Origin: Apis mellifera
Taxonomy: Eukaryota > Arthropoda > Insecta > Hymenoptera > Apidae
Assembly: GCF_003254395.2 (NCBI RefSeq)
Contig: NC_037639.1
Span: forward strand, 2,646,501-2,710,500
Direction of reading: 5' to 3'
DNA: 64,000 nucleotides
The translations under genes were made by a program, and so were the position numbers. Shown here one piece after another: positions 35,887 to 48,960 of the stretch (position 1 is its first letter; each line of letters begins with the position of its first letter). A model generated the notes under the pieces. That model saw only the letters and a list, made by a program, of their open reading frames with translations. It did not search any database and was not told the origin of the DNA.

Positions 35887-37316
35887 ACATTCGCAAATTA
35901 TCGGGTATAACGGAGAAGGCTGCGACGAGTGAACAAAGATGAATTTGCCCAGGAAGAAGCAAATGGAGAGTTAAAGAGAAAAGCGTAACTACTGCGGTTT
36001 TTGCGAGGCCGTCATATCCGGTCATCTGTCTATTGTAGCACTTATCCCTGGTCAAGTCATGGCTGAGAGCGTGTTTATTCGAATAAATCATCGATATACT
36101 TCGATGCTTTTATATTATCTCTAATGGTTTCTCTGGATTTAAAGTTGGAGCGTTAAAATGTATTAAAACGTGAATGGGAACATGTTTTCCATAAACAACG
36201 TTTATATAAAAACGATGTTATTTTGAGAAATCGTTAATAATTGAATCTTGTAAACGAATCATTTTCCCACGAAAATTAAATTAATTTCATTGAAAATTAT
36301 GATATATTCTAGTACTGTCCCGATAAGAATACGAAAGACAATACGTGAATCGAAGATTTAAAATGAAATATTCATATATTTATAAAAGTGTATGAAAAAT
36401 CTCGAATAAAAATTATTTGGATCTAATAATGTGACGCAAGTATGTGAAAGGTTATCTGCTCCATTTGGAGTATGCAAACCTATTAAATTAGGTTGAAGCA
36501 TTTCACCAGGAATTTCTTCATATTAACATGATTTCCAATGTGTCTTGTTTCTGCTCGGTTTCCTTTACGGTCGACATTCTCTCGTTCCCCTTTATCTTAC
36601 TCAATTCCACGTCTCGATATATACTCTTACCAGACGAACCAGGCCCGCAGTTTTGTGCGATATTAAATTATCAAGGGAAAGCATCCCCGCCTATTTCACC
36701 CTCCAGGCTTGAATCACATATTACATAATCCTTAGTTCGTAATTTCCGTAGGAAAGAATTCGAAATCAAAATATACATTGCCCACTCGTCCCGTGATATT
36801 TTCGTGCTAATTTGAAGATTTTGCGCTCTCATCCGCGTAATCTTTTTCTATTTTCGAACTATACATCGAATTTGAAAATATTTTTCAAATTATGCGATTC
36901 TAAATATTGTTGTTGCTTGAACTTTTGGTATTTAAATTTTTCTTAACGAGGAAACGTGGATGGAAATGTAAAGAATAAATTATTATCTATACGGAAAATT
37001 TATTTGGAAAATTTAGTTATATTTAGTTATATTTTCTTACATATGTTTTATACGTGTACAGGATTCGTACATATTTGAATATATAATTTCTTAAGAAATA
37101 TAGATGTGACTATGAAATTTTGCACGTGTAACATCTCAACAACTACTTACATAAGAAGTTATTGAACGTGGAAGAAGTTTTGGAACTAAGTAAGTGTTGG
37201 TATCAAAATAATGGAGAAGTAAAATATTTTAGTATATATCCTGTCATATTTGACACTACTTAAGATATAAGTATTATTGTATTTACTAAATTCTAACTAA
37301 AATATAGTTTATTAAC

Positions 37317-37340
37317 TATAATAATAATAATAATAATAAT
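37317..37340. repeat. (ATA)8 microsatellite
   Basis: A perfect trinucleotide run in AT-rich DNA. Confidence 0.95.
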
Positions 37341-37829
37341 CTTAATATTTAAGAGATTATTAAAAGTTTTTAAAAATTACATAAGTGTCAATTTTTCCAT
37401 TCTGAAATTATTCTATAATATTTAGCACTTGAGCCTAATTGTTAAATTATATCATTATAAAATTTTATATATTAAATTTTAAAAACTAGCAAATATATTA
37501 TTATTTATAGAAAAAAATATTAAATTAAATATTAATAGTTTGTAGAATAAAATATTCATCTTTAAAGAATCATTTTTGTTTAAAACTACAATTTGTTTTA
37601 CATTTACCCATTTATTAAAAATCTCCATTTATTTCTGATTTATATAAAATAATTAGAAAGATTTTATTATATAAAAAAAATAACATTTAATCCTTTCCAA
37701 CAAAAAGATTAAACGTACGCATAAATAACAAATTATCTATTATTAATATGTATAAATAGTAAATATCAAATTCTTAATCAAATAACATTAAATTATTTTA
37801 ACATATTGCCTTCATTCCTGCAAAAATTG

Positions 37830-38620
37830 ATCTCGAAACGTTCAACTTTTATACGATCAACAAATGAAGTACATCGCCGATTCTATTGCAATTCATATAC
37901 CATTATAACGTTACACATACACACACTGCTAAGACAAAAATTCCTGTGAAAAGCATTAAAACGGAACTTGGTGCACGACATTGTATTAAGTGCGACAATA
38001 TGAACGTAGTTCTGGCACTCCACCAACGTCGAGCCGTGTGTATCCCGCTGACAAACTGGCGTAAAATACCGGGCAACGATTCGCGTCAGTGTTGAACAGC
38101 ATCTTAATCTTCACAGTGCAATCTGTACTATAAACAACGTGGCTCGATAGTTGCGCCGCGTGTATATATAGTATATACACGCGGTGAGCGGACACGTATA
38201 TCGAGGCATGCCGTGGCTTGATCTAAACTCACTACGGACGATAAATTCAGCCGAGGAATAAAATAGATCTCGGCTAATTGTGAGAGATGCACGACTCACT
38301 TACTTGCACGCTCGAATCGCTCTCGCCCCATCTTTGTCCGTCCCACGGCCACCCACCTTGTCGCCGTCCTCCTCTCTCTTCGATTCGTTTCGTCTCTTTC
38401 TTCCCTTCGCGCATCCTTGCCCCAAGAATATATACCCCTCTTGGTCTCTTCATGATCCAAAGAACGTGGTGCACTCCTTTAAACTACGGTTGTCCTGTTC
38501 GTGGGGGTGATAGGATGGAGGGGAAATAGGTGGGGAGACAGGCTTCGATGCCTGGTTAAACTGCTTCTAGGAGATCGGGTTATGCACACGGGCAAGTTCG
38601 TCCGCGGATTTAACGAGTGA
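37830..38620. other. Balanced-composition islet with a strong hairpin
   Basis: Non-repetitive, CpG-bearing sequence. Short frames on both strands (37886-38095 plus, 37986-38195 minus, 38280-38529 plus) overlap and are unrecognised. It is a candidate regulatory or noncoding-transcript region. Confidence 0.45.
38156..38184. repeat. Perfect 13-bp inverted repeat with 3-nt loop
   Basis: Arm CCGCGTGTATATA (38156-38168), loop TAG, arm TATATACACGCGG (38172-38184). In RNA a G-U pair and a C-G pair could extend the stem to 15 bp. It is shorter than a typical miRNA precursor stem and lacks a rho-independent type U-run. Cruciform or a protein-binding palindrome are alternatives. Confidence 0.9.
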
Positions 38621-39780
38621 TGGCTACGAGTGATGGATTAGCTGTTTTACATACAGCTAAGTAATGATTTTATTGGGGGATGTTGTTATTTGGATAAAAT
38701 TTGAAACGAATGAGCAAATAATTATTATTTGAGGATGGATAGATTTATATTTATTTTTTTATTTAATTAAGTATTGAAAATAAATTGAACTTTTTATTTG
38801 TTATATAGAATAATATGATTTCATTATGTGTTGTATTATAATTAAAAATTGTTTGTTTCATTATTTTCTTATATTTCTTATGTTCACAGAATATTTATTT
38901 TTTTTGTTTATTTAGAAATCTCTTTTCTTCAATCTTGATACGTTCAAGCAAGAATTGTTTTATTAATCATGAATTTTTTTGTTCATTTTTTTTCGCATAA
39001 GTTTTAATAAAAAATTAAAATTTAATCATATTATTTTAAATTATATAAAATTTAATATTCGAATCTAATATTTTGTAAATTGTGTAGCAAATTCGTTGCA
39101 AATACTCTTTGCAGTTATCGAACCATTGAGTTTGAGAGAGAGTTCTGACGGGCTGAAGGGAAGCTGGATGCTCCAGGAACTGACCATTCTCACTTCTCTT
39201 CGACTTGTTCCTCCCCTAAAGCGCGACAGAAACTGGAGAAAGACACTATTAGAGCGAGCGAGGTTACATTTAGACGCTCGAAGAATCAATGTTAGAAAGA
39301 GATAGAAATAAAATCAGAAACAGAAATAAAGGGATTGAAACATTTATAATTAATCTTTTTGAAATAATATTTTAGCTACATTATAATGATAATACAATGA
39401 AATTTGAAATAATTTATAGATCAAATTACGATAAAAATTTGCAATTGAATTACACATATACCGATGTAAGAATTAAAATTGTTTTGAAACTTTGAATAAA
39501 TATACCAAGAAGCACATATATGTAACAAGCACACATATTTTCGATTGAAAATTTATATAAAATTCTATCATTTATACAATTTGATAGCAAAGTCCACAAT
39601 CCACATAACAGTAAACAAATTATTCCACAATTATTCTTTTCATCTTTTTTATACTCTTATATGACACTTAAAAGTAAACTGATGTAATACTAGTAAGAAA
39701 ATTTAAATTTAACAATTCGATGATAAATTTTAAATTTGGCATTAATACCCAAAAAACATATATGCAAATATCCACGATCA
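38620..39780. other. AT-rich noncoding DNA with one islet
   Basis: AT-rich except for an islet at about 39090-39305. There, frames are open on both strands (39096-39305 plus, 69 codons; 39065-39289 minus, 74 codons) with no recognisable domain. Confidence 0.7.
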
Positions 39781-40760
39781 AGGGATCAACGATCAACTTA
39801 AATTCCTGACCTGTAACGATTCCTCCGTCGGGACACGTCCCGTGCGCGGATTATTTTTTCGAAGAAGTCGAATGGAACACGAACGGGACGAAAAGAAAAG
39901 AAAAGAGATCCCGATGCGGTCCCGGTACCGGGTCGAATAAAACGTACACGAACAAGACGTAATCGGGGCGACGTTCGTAGCCCTCGGTAGGTCTCGTGAG
40001 GAACGAGAGATCGCACGAGCGCAAAGATCAAGCAGGATCGTGCGACCCGGACCCCTTCGACCTGTGCGCCTCGAACCAAACAGGAACGAAAGAAACGAGA
40101 GAGAGAGAGAGAGAGAGAGACAGCGCGCTCCCTTTCTGTCCCACTCCTTCTGTCCGCGATACTCGCGTCCACCCTCTCCCTCTCCGCGTCCACCAACCCA
40201 CACGATCCGCGCCAACTCTCTTTGGCCGCCTCCCCCTCCCCCCCTGTTCCCCTCACGTGGCAGAGATGTGATCCACGCCTGTGATGCAACAACTTGGATT
40301 GTGTTACTTCACCGGAGTCGAATTATGTCGGATACGGTCGCGGCCTCGTATATACATTTGTTGCGATCACGTGTCCGCCGAACAGGCGAATCCCCGTTAC
40401 GGGATTGGCGGGGGATCGTGGGGGAGGGGGGCTGGGGATCGTCGTCGATAGTGAATCTCGTAGCGTAACCGGGGCCAACCGCGGTTTCTTCCCCTCCTCG
40501 GTTTATTGCGCCTGGCCCCGGTTTATTAATCATGCCTTGACATTTTTCACCGGTGTCCGGGATATCGGCGACCGGGCACGGGTCAGGAGAGCATCCTTCG
40601 ATCCGATCGTTTTTTTTTTTCTTTCTTTCTTTCGAGGATTCATATCTCTTTGCGCTTTCGCGATTCGAGCCTGCTCCTCTCGCGTTTCGATTGCATTTCG
40701 GAATCGATTTTCCCGTGTGAGAATTAAGGGAAAATTGTTCGAGATTTGTGTAAAATATTA
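39780..40760. other. GC island F, no supported gene
   Basis: CpG-rich sequence with a (GA)n array at 40097-40121, and CACGTG at 40255-40260 and near 40370. Frames on both strands up to 164 codons (39798-40292 minus) are Arg/Ser-rich around the repeat. It is a candidate regulatory island. Confidence 0.55.
40097..40121. repeat. (GA)n microsatellite
   Basis: A perfect GA run in GC island F. Confidence 0.95.
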
Positions 40761-40775
40761 TTATTATTATTATTT
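40757..40775. repeat. (TTA)6 microsatellite
   Basis: A short ATT/TTA array at the right edge of GC island F. Confidence 0.9.
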
Positions 40776-42100
40776 AAGTTGATGGTGGAATTATTTATCT
40801 GGATTATGTTAGACTTGTGTTTGTTTATATTGGACAGGATCTTTTAAAATTTCGGTTAGAGTGTGAAGTAATTGTGTTTATTAGTGTCTTATTGTTTTTC
40901 TTGTGCATATACATAGCTGCTTTTAAAGAAGTATTTTTCTATTGAATTCAGGTATACGAGAATTAGGAAAGGGAGAAAAAGTTATTCAAGCTTTGTGTCA
41001 AGTGCTTCTATCAATGGTATTAATGTTTTTATTATGTTTATGTTTAAAATGTTTTGTATTATTATCTCGTGCATAGCTGCTTTTTCGCAATTGATTAGGT
41101 TAAATGTCGGATTTTTTTTATTGAATATGTATTCAGGCATTCATCACATTTGGATATAGATAACTTGTAATTTAAATATATATTCAAAATTCTTCAGGTT
41201 CAGTTCAGACGTTCAGTCGCAAAATAATTCATTTAAATAATTTGTTTAAATTGAGATATAAAAGATAGGGGATTTATTCCATTGCAAATTGAAATTTAAA
41301 GAAGGAATCTTCTTTTATTTTATCCGATTTATTTATGTTATAAATAACAGGACAGATATGAGTTATTTATGTTATAAATAACAGGAAATTCGATGAAATT
41401 TTATAAGTCTTGTAATTAAAGTTGAAAGAATGTTATTATCGTTCAACTTTGGCAAGTTTCGTAGGAATAACGGTAGTTACGTGGAATACTCTTAAGATAT
41501 TTATAAAAAGACTTATAAATTGTAACAAGAGTATTGAAATATTCATCAGTTCTTTACCGCTCTTCAAATACCTACATACTTACATAGCACAGAGAGGATT
41601 CTTATCATCTTACCTAATGCGGACCATATTATTCGAGACAGATACGAGAAAGAATTCTATATTGATCTTTATGGTAACGTATTCATTCTTTTTAAAGATT
41701 TTTTTTTTTTTTAAACTTAACTTAACTTAAGAGATTTATTCCACATAAATAATATTAGAGTGTCCAATCGATCGTCATATTGCTTTTTTTTTTTCAAGTA
41801 TAATTATAATTTATAGTAGATAAACACCAACAAAATTCCATTATTTCGCCAACAAAATGATTAGAAAAATAATAAAAATAGATACAGGCTTGATTTCATT
41901 TTTAAAATTGAAGAATATTATATACACCAACAAGCCACGATGACGCAATGAAAAGCGATTTATTTGTATATAATAAAAAATCTTCTTCAATATTTTTTTT
42001 AACAATTCAAAATATTCAAAACTCCTTATTTCTTTCTTCTATATTCAATACAAACCGACGCTTCCCAATTAATCCCTTGCACTCGAAACGTTTAAAAACT
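40760..42100. other. AT-rich noncoding DNA
   Basis: No supported gene. A 102-codon frame (41422-41730 plus) has hydrophobic, AT-driven composition and no family match I can recognise. A length like this is expected once or twice by chance in this much AT-rich DNA. A 23-bp direct repeat (TTATTTATGTTATAAATAAC core, itself nearly palindromic) is at about 41329-41385. Confidence 0.7.
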
Positions 42101-42296
42101 TTACTACTACCCGAACCATACAAAAGAAAAAAAAAGATCGATATTGCCCAAATGTCAGCCACATTTGTCGGATCCATCCATCATTTGACGGTCCCCCAAC
42201 TAGGAAGCCGATAGAGAGGCAATAACGCAATTCATTTTCATTGAATTGGCCGGCGACGATGGTTAAGTTAAAAACATAGTACATGGATGAAGCAGA

Positions 42297-42300
<4 letters not shown>

Positions 42301-42339
<39 letters not shown>
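42301..42339. repeat. (AG)19 microsatellite
   Basis: A perfect 38-bp AG run. Confidence 0.97.
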
Positions 42340-42343
<4 letters not shown>

Positions 42344-42645
42344 AAAGCGAACTCGGTCATGCAATCTTCGGGCCGGTGTTTCAATTCCACGGTTGGAAAC
42401 TTGAGTCGTCGTGCAAGTCGTAGCCCGGGGGCCGTCGCCTACCATCTCGCGAATGGCATTAATGCGCTGCAAATATAATCGCTTTTGCAATCTCTCGAGG
42501 GGAGGGAGGAGGGTGGTTAAAGAAGAGAAAGAGAGAGGAAGGGAGGGAGGAAGGAAGGGAAGAAAAAAAAGCGCGGTTCGCGCCTCGCAACCCCCTATTT
42601 GGACCAGGTATATCTTTACCAATGGCGACAGTCGACACGAACAGA

Positions 42646-42678
42646 ACGACGACGACGACGACGTCGACGACGACGATG
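42646..42678. repeat. (GAC)n trinucleotide repeat
   Basis: GAC/CGA units with a GTC interruption. It encodes Asp-rich peptide in one plus frame. Confidence 0.95.
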
Positions 42679-44099
42679 TCGAGGACGTGGATGAAGGCGA
42701 GGAGGGGAGGAGGGGAGAGAGGTGGAATGCCGGTAGTAGCGGAAGCTAAGATGGCGTCGTGTTTACTTCGTTAAGGAGTTAATTACTCCTGGAGTCCCGG
42801 GTCCTGCCGGCACGGAGGACGATGGACGTGGGAGTGGCGGATGGTGGAATTTGATGTAGATGCAGAGAGAACGTAGGTAGGAAGGAGGAGGAAATCTTTC
42901 TCTCTTATTCTCCCGTTCCCATCCCCCTCCCCCTCCTCTCGGCGGCGTCGCGGCTTAAGTGCCCCCGCCGCTCGGCAAATCCGATCGAGGCTTTTCCACG
43001 GAATCTATTTATCTATTTATCCCGGCCTAGAGGTAATAAGCTGATATTAAAATGAGTAGAGGTAGATAGGCGTTCGGGTTAACTTAGCTAGGCCGCGGAA
43101 CGATTTGCGGACGTACGGTGCCAATGAGATTTACCACCATCGGGGCCACGAGAGAGAGAGAGGAGGGGGGAGAGGGAGAGGGAGCGGGGGGCGAGAGGTC
43201 GATCGTGCAACGCAATAGTTTCTCGCAATTCGAGATGTGCTTTTTTTAATGATCGAAAATGAACAATTTACAAAGAGCTAAAAGAAACGGTACGTATATC
43301 CGTATAAATATTCTAAATCGACGTATTAATTTATCTTAAGTGTAGTAAGAAACGTAGAAAAATAAAAGTAAAAAAATTATTACATTCTATTCCATTGAAC
43401 TTCCTTCCCTTTTTTCTACATCTTCTTTTACAGGTAATAAGAATCGAAAGAAATATTCAAAACAAGAGAGTTTCTCCCGCCTCCCCCCTTCTTTTTCCTC
43501 CCAAAACCGACAATCGATATAATATTAAACGAAATACCTATTCGAAAGTATTTTGAGATAAGGAAGGCGAAATACAGCACCTCGTTCACGGACGGGGTGA
43601 ATGCGGAGAGAGGCGAGCAGGAGGGAGTCTGGGTGGTACCCGGTAGAGGGGGGGGGGGTGTGGAGCGCACTAGGCACTTCTAGCTTCCATCAGCAAAGTA
43701 ATTAATTTTTAATGTACTTTGCCTGCTTATTTCTTTCGTATCATGGGTTTTTTCCCTGTGCTTCGGGGGAAGGGCGGAGGGGACGCGGGGCGGTGGCGCG
43801 GGGCGGGGGAGGCGACGGTTATGAATTTCTAATGAGATTCCGTGGGAGATCTGCGAGAGATTAGCGTAGCTGGGAGGTGGTGCGCTCGGGGTAAAAGTGT
43901 GTACCTTGCATGTCTAAGACTGCGGCGAAGACTAAAGGACTGTTTCGCGAGCGAAAACAAGATACCGATGATAACGAGAAGGTATCGGATGAAGGGGAGG
44001 GGTGGTAATATCGTCAAATCGTTCGAATTGTTGCGAAGGTTGTGGGCGTAGGGAAGGAATAATAACGATTGCATGTCGATGAAAGGGGGTGGGAAGGGG

Positions 44100-45560
44100 A
44101 TGGATATTCGCTTATTTGTGAATCTTTTCGAGACTATCGATTCTCAAAGATTCTCTGTTATTAATCCTGAAGAATTTATTAACGGAATTAAAAGGGAAAA
44201 GGAATTTTAAATAAGAAATTTAACTTTTAACGAGGAGGTGTGATTAGTGGAAAACGTGAAGTAACATTCTTATTCGTCGTTTTTCTTATATCGGAGGCAT
44301 ATTTATAATATTTATTAAGAACAGGATTTTAAATTTTATTTACTTTAGAATTCAATTTCATTGCATCGTTTTATTGTTACGTAGCGTCTAAAGTTAAGAA
44401 TCTGTATTATAATTAATTTGAAATCTTAATTTTCTTAATCACAAAGATCATGGAGGAAATTGTTTATCGAATTTCGAAAAATCGTCATCTTTTGCAATCA
44501 GTTGAATAACATTTTTATTTAATTACATGAATTTTGCTCGTTTTTCTTTTTTTTTTTTTTTTATTTTAAATGAAAGTTGGACAAACAAGACTTTATAATT
44601 GTTTCAGAATTTATTAATTTGTTATACTTTTTAATTTTTAATTTTTATTATTTCTGCTGTCAATATCGATGGAGAAAGTTGTGTATTTCATAAAAAAGAA
44701 GAAAATTAAAAACTGACTTTGAAAATCGCGTATTTTTATATATATATATAAAATACTATTTATCGTTTATTTTTTTACTTTTTAAAAGTGTTTTTTTTAG
44801 AAGATGATTTCGATACCTGAAACGGAACACGACATTTCTTTAAGGAAGATAAAGAGAACTTACAGAGTACTTTGATGGAATTTTTATGAAAGTTTGCAAG
44901 TTTTTTAGAGTAGTCAAAGATATGAGATATGTATTCTTTTTTTAATGACAGAGATTGAAGGATTTAAAGGATGAAATCGTGTCTGGGAAATTAACACTTT
45001 CGAACAACAAAGCTTATGTGTTTCCAGATGCAAAAGCAAAGTACAAATGTCTGTCAAAGATAAGTACAGATGCAAATAATGGGAAAATAATACTCGAAAA
45101 GTGATACTTTGGGTTTCGACTTCAATAATTCAGGAATTATTCATGAAAAGAAAACTACTTTATAACATGTCATAACAATAGCCACAAAAGGATATTCAAT
45201 ACACAGAGGTATTATGCCTTAGAAATATTTTTCTAAGGTTCAAAGAAACTATTATTTCTATATTGTTAATTTTTCATGGAACAATATACTTAATAAACAT
45301 ATCTGACAATGAATATCGTCATTCACATTTGTCAATATTCCCCATATTTCATTATATTTATAATTATTATTCAAATAGCAATTATTCAATGTAGACAAAA
45401 TATTAGTTCAGCATTCTTTTGATTCAGGGTACAAAAATTAAGACAAGTGTTGACAGATGTATTAGTACCAATACCGACAACAAACTACACATTGATTCAA
45501 CTGGTAGAGACAGAATAACAATCGAAACAAAGAAAAATACCTAATAATCTCCGAATAATT
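44100..45560. other. AT-rich noncoding DNA
   Basis: No supported gene. A CCTTAGAA..TTCTAAGG inverted repeat occurs near 45217-45238. Confidence 0.75.
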
Positions 45561-46908
45561 ACTTTCACTTGTGTCAAAAAATTGACGATTTACCCGTAGC
45601 GATAAATTTCGATTTACGGAGAATCTTATCGATGACATACGACGTTCGAAACTCGTTCCATCGTTGCGCACAAGTCGCACAACACGTTCCATATATAACA
45701 AGAGAAACAGGAACGCAACTTCGGAGGCAAGTTAAAACCAAGCGTAGATCTCGAACAGCAAATTAGTTCCTAATAGACGAGTCATTCTAACGATGTTGCG
45801 CTAACAACATCGTGTCAGGTAGGAAGAGAAAAAGTAGTGGACAAGGATCTTCTCTCGGGAGGTCGAGAGCGCCCATCAGGGTGCCTCTCTCGATGCCTCA
45901 CACACGGAGCACCTGACCAATGCTGGTAATCCTCAAAGCATCGTTATTCGAATAGCCAGCGAGGCTGTTCTCTCTTCCCTCCTATCCTTTCCTGTCCTAT
46001 CCTGGGTGCAAATGTGCGTGAGGATGGACGTGCGAGTACGTGCGTTACTTCGAAGGACGGAGTACCGTAAATGCACCTCTGCCTACCTGTTTCCCTCACA
46101 GCGAACCGGCCTCCGGGTTCCTTGTTCCATACCTGGGCCATAGTTGAATGAGGAAATTTATGAAAATACCCGGCATCGCGCGTTACTTTCGTGGTATTTC
46201 TAATTGTAGACAGTTATTTACACGCCTGAATAATGATGTGGACGGACAAAAAAAAATAATCGTATGCCAGTATAGTGATTGACGGTATATGAAACAAAAA
46301 GAAACAAACTTAAAGTTAAAAATCTCGAATAAAGTTACTTCCAGTAATTGCTTATTAAAATGTTTGAATGACATTTATACTCCTGATCATTGTAACTGAT
46401 TTGCGGTTCATTCGATCATGCTTACTCAAATCACAAATTATCGAATTAGAGATATTTTTCACATTCTTTCTTCATATTCATTCTCCTCCTCTGTGCAAAA
46501 CGTCTTATTCTCGATATAATCAATTAACACGAATTAGTTAAAAGGATCGGAGGAAATTTCGATCCGAAATGACAACAAAAGCCTTTTACTACCTGCCTCC
46601 TTATGACTCGTGGTCACCTATATAACGAAAGAATCTATCTCAGCATGGGAGCGCAGAACCGAAGAAGGTGTGTTTCACTTTCGGCTTGTCAACGTAGGTA
46701 ACGAAGGGCACAGGTGATCAGGTGCATACGCAGTGCAAACATTCGAATAGATGCACTCGACCTTTCGTAAGCGCTATTGAGCAGGATGCTCCGGTCCCTT
46801 TACCTGTCCTATTGTTAACACTACTACTCATGCATTAGGCACTAATTTTATAATCCCTGTGTATCGTGGAGGCGTTCGTACACCCTCTTATGTCCTCTCA
46901 TTGTACGA

Positions 46909-46911
<3 letters not shown>

Positions 46912-46945
<34 letters not shown>
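46912..46945. repeat. (TA)17 microsatellite
   Basis: A perfect TA run in otherwise balanced sequence. Confidence 0.95.
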
Positions 46946-46948
<3 letters not shown>

Positions 46949-47269
46949 GGCAGCTCGAACGCCAGTCTCAACTATTCTTTAATGCCCTGGCATTATTTAA
47001 AGTCTCCATTATCCTCACCCTCCTTCCTCCCCTTGGCTTTCTTTTCAAACTCACGGACCATCTCCACGCACGAATAAGTCATCCATTGCACTCCATGCAA
47101 ATTGACGTTGTGTGCACACGTATTGCATACATACGTGTATACGTGGTGTATATAACATCGCGTTGAACATTGTTCGAACGGCCGATAAAATCTTCTACAG
47201 TGTGCTACGCGAATTACGAGATAATGAAACTAGCGCTTGGCTACGTAGGTGGTCGACACGTGATGTAGA

Positions 47270-47293
47270 GAGACAGAGAGAGAGAGAGAGAGG
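47270..47293. repeat. (GA)n microsatellite
   Basis: GA-rich run with one CA interruption. Confidence 0.9.
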
Positions 47294-47559
47294 GGGTAGG
47301 AGAGGGAGAGAGTTTTGTTTGTTTCTTGAGAACGTATCGAAAGTTCTGACTGTAAATGTAAGAGGTCAATTTATATCGAGTGTATGTACGTATGTATGTA
47401 TATACGAGGAACGGCTGCTTCCAGCATGGCTGTTATTATTGTTACGTAAGTTTATCGAAGGCGTACAATCGTCTCGTTACAAATTGAAATCGTAAACGCA
47501 CGATTTCGGCCCAGATTGTGTGGTGTATAAAGTGGAGTGCGTGGAATAAGAGGGAGGGA

Positions 47560-48960
47560 TGAGGGAGTGGATATAGATGTAATTAATAAATAGGATGAAA
47601 TGGAGATGAGAAATTAAGATCGGCGAGAGTTGATTAAATATTTCTTGGTGAGACAGTTTGGTAATAATTTGGCATGCTCGTGCTAATTAGGAAAGAGGAT
47701 GTCGAGGTATATAATCTATACATTTGCTCTCCGAGATTTTTTTTTTGCAAATTCTTTTTACGTGGACAGTTTTCATCGCTTTGATTAAGATCACTTTTAA
47801 TTAAATTTACTTCTCAACTCGGTGTCGATTCCTGTTGATTATAGTAATGGAAATGTTATATATAAATTTTATTTTATTAGCTTATTCTCATATATTCTTA
47901 TTGTAATTTCGATTTCATCGTCTTAACTCAAAATGTATCAACTCTTTCAAATTTGTATTTCTGATATGTCAATACTAATTCATATCGATTATAGGGATAT
48001 AATTGGAGAGGTGAGAATATATAATGGATAATGTCAATAAGCAATTGTTCTAATTTCACGTTATTTTAATATCATCTCAACATATCAGTTTTACAAATTA
48101 ATTTATAAATACGAATTTCCGTTGCGGTTATTAAACACAAACCGTGATAAATACAAACGTATCTTTCTCTCGACCGTATCTCCAATACCTGCCCCCTTGA
48201 AGCAGACGCGGCAAACTACTAAAAAGAAGAATCATTTATTACGGACAGATTTCCACAATATTCGTCATTCAAATATTTACCAAATACTTGTCCGTATTAC
48301 GGATGCAATTATCTGGCGAATATCTGGAAGAAAAGCGCGTATCACGGTTCCTCGTCTTGTTCATCGAACACGGCTCCTCCTCCTTCTCCTCCTCCTCCTC
48401 CTCCTCCTCCTCCGTTGTTTTCCACGATTCAGCAGTTCCAATCTCGCCACTTGGCCTTGCCGATCGGTCAGTCTTCGGGGAACACGTAAACCCTTTCTTT
48501 CATGAGCATTATGTGTTTATCCTTTATCCACTTTCCTTTTATTCTCCACCCTTGGCTTCGCCTTCGAGCGCGTTTCTTTCTCTTCGACGGACGGTTCCAT
48601 CACTGGCGAGCAGGTAGTAAACGTGGTTCGTAAGTAAGTAGGCACAGGTGCAAGGTGCACCCACACATTGTACCGCGCCCCCTCTCCCCTTCTCCTCCCT
48701 CGTGGAAGTAGCGTAACCAGGGTTTTGTCTGATTTTTTTTTTTTTTTTTTTCTTTCTTTCCTCGCGAGGGACACGAATCGCCGCCGTTTTACGAGCGAAC
48801 GATGTTCTTCTGGCTTATGGCAGTTTGCAAGGGTGCCTGCTTGCCTGTTTGCATGCCTGCTGTGAATTGAGGAATGACAGTGCAAGTGCAAGTGCAAGTT
48901 GACGCAGTGGATAAATAACACGTTGTGCTTGTGCGTTTTTTTTTTGGGAGAGCAAAAGGG
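47560..48960. other. AT-rich then mixed DNA with (CTC)n and poly-T
   Basis: AT-rich to about 48330, then balanced. (CTC)n is at 48374-48413 and a T19 run at 48733-48751. A (GTGCAA)3 repeat lies at 48879-48899, and a 12-bp tandem pair (GGGAGAGCAAAA) at 48946-48969. No gene is supported. Confidence 0.65.
48374..48413. repeat. (CTC)n trinucleotide repeat
   Basis: About 12 CTC units with one TTC interruption. It gives poly-Leu or poly-Ser in plus frames. Confidence 0.95.

Larger units (their letters stand above)
33180..37820. other. AT-rich noncoding DNA with two islets
   Basis: Long AT-rich region without a supported gene. A balanced islet at 35640-36080 contains a (GA)n array. A second at 36430-36860 has a 66-codon plus frame (36528-36728) lacking any recognisable domain. 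CATATTAATTATATT is directly repeated at 34000-34014 and 34023-34037. Confidence 0.75.
42100..44100. other. GC island G, no supported gene
   Basis: Contains a (GA)n array, a (GAC)n array, a purine-to-pyrimidine switch near 42890, and non-repetitive GC-rich sequence at 42960-43150 that resembles conserved noncoding DNA. Overlapping frames at 42263-42622 minus and 42411-42749 plus are low complexity. Confidence 0.55.
45560..47560. other. Mixed-composition region with small islets
   Basis: Balanced sequence at 45580-46140 and 46560-46850. The first includes a 9-bp inverted repeat (45790-45813). The second has two CAGGTG E-boxes two bases apart (46711-46724). Frames present are short and unrecognised. 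Confidence 0.55.

Noticed and set aside
36486..36510. TTAGGTTG string resembling a mariner terminal repeat
   Set aside because: Only the first eight bases fit, there is no matching inverted end, and no transposase frame is present.
41422..41730. 102-codon hydrophobic frame, considered as a decayed chemoreceptor or membrane-protein fragment
   Set aside because: No recognisable motif, no splice context, and a length expected by chance in this amount of AT-rich DNA.
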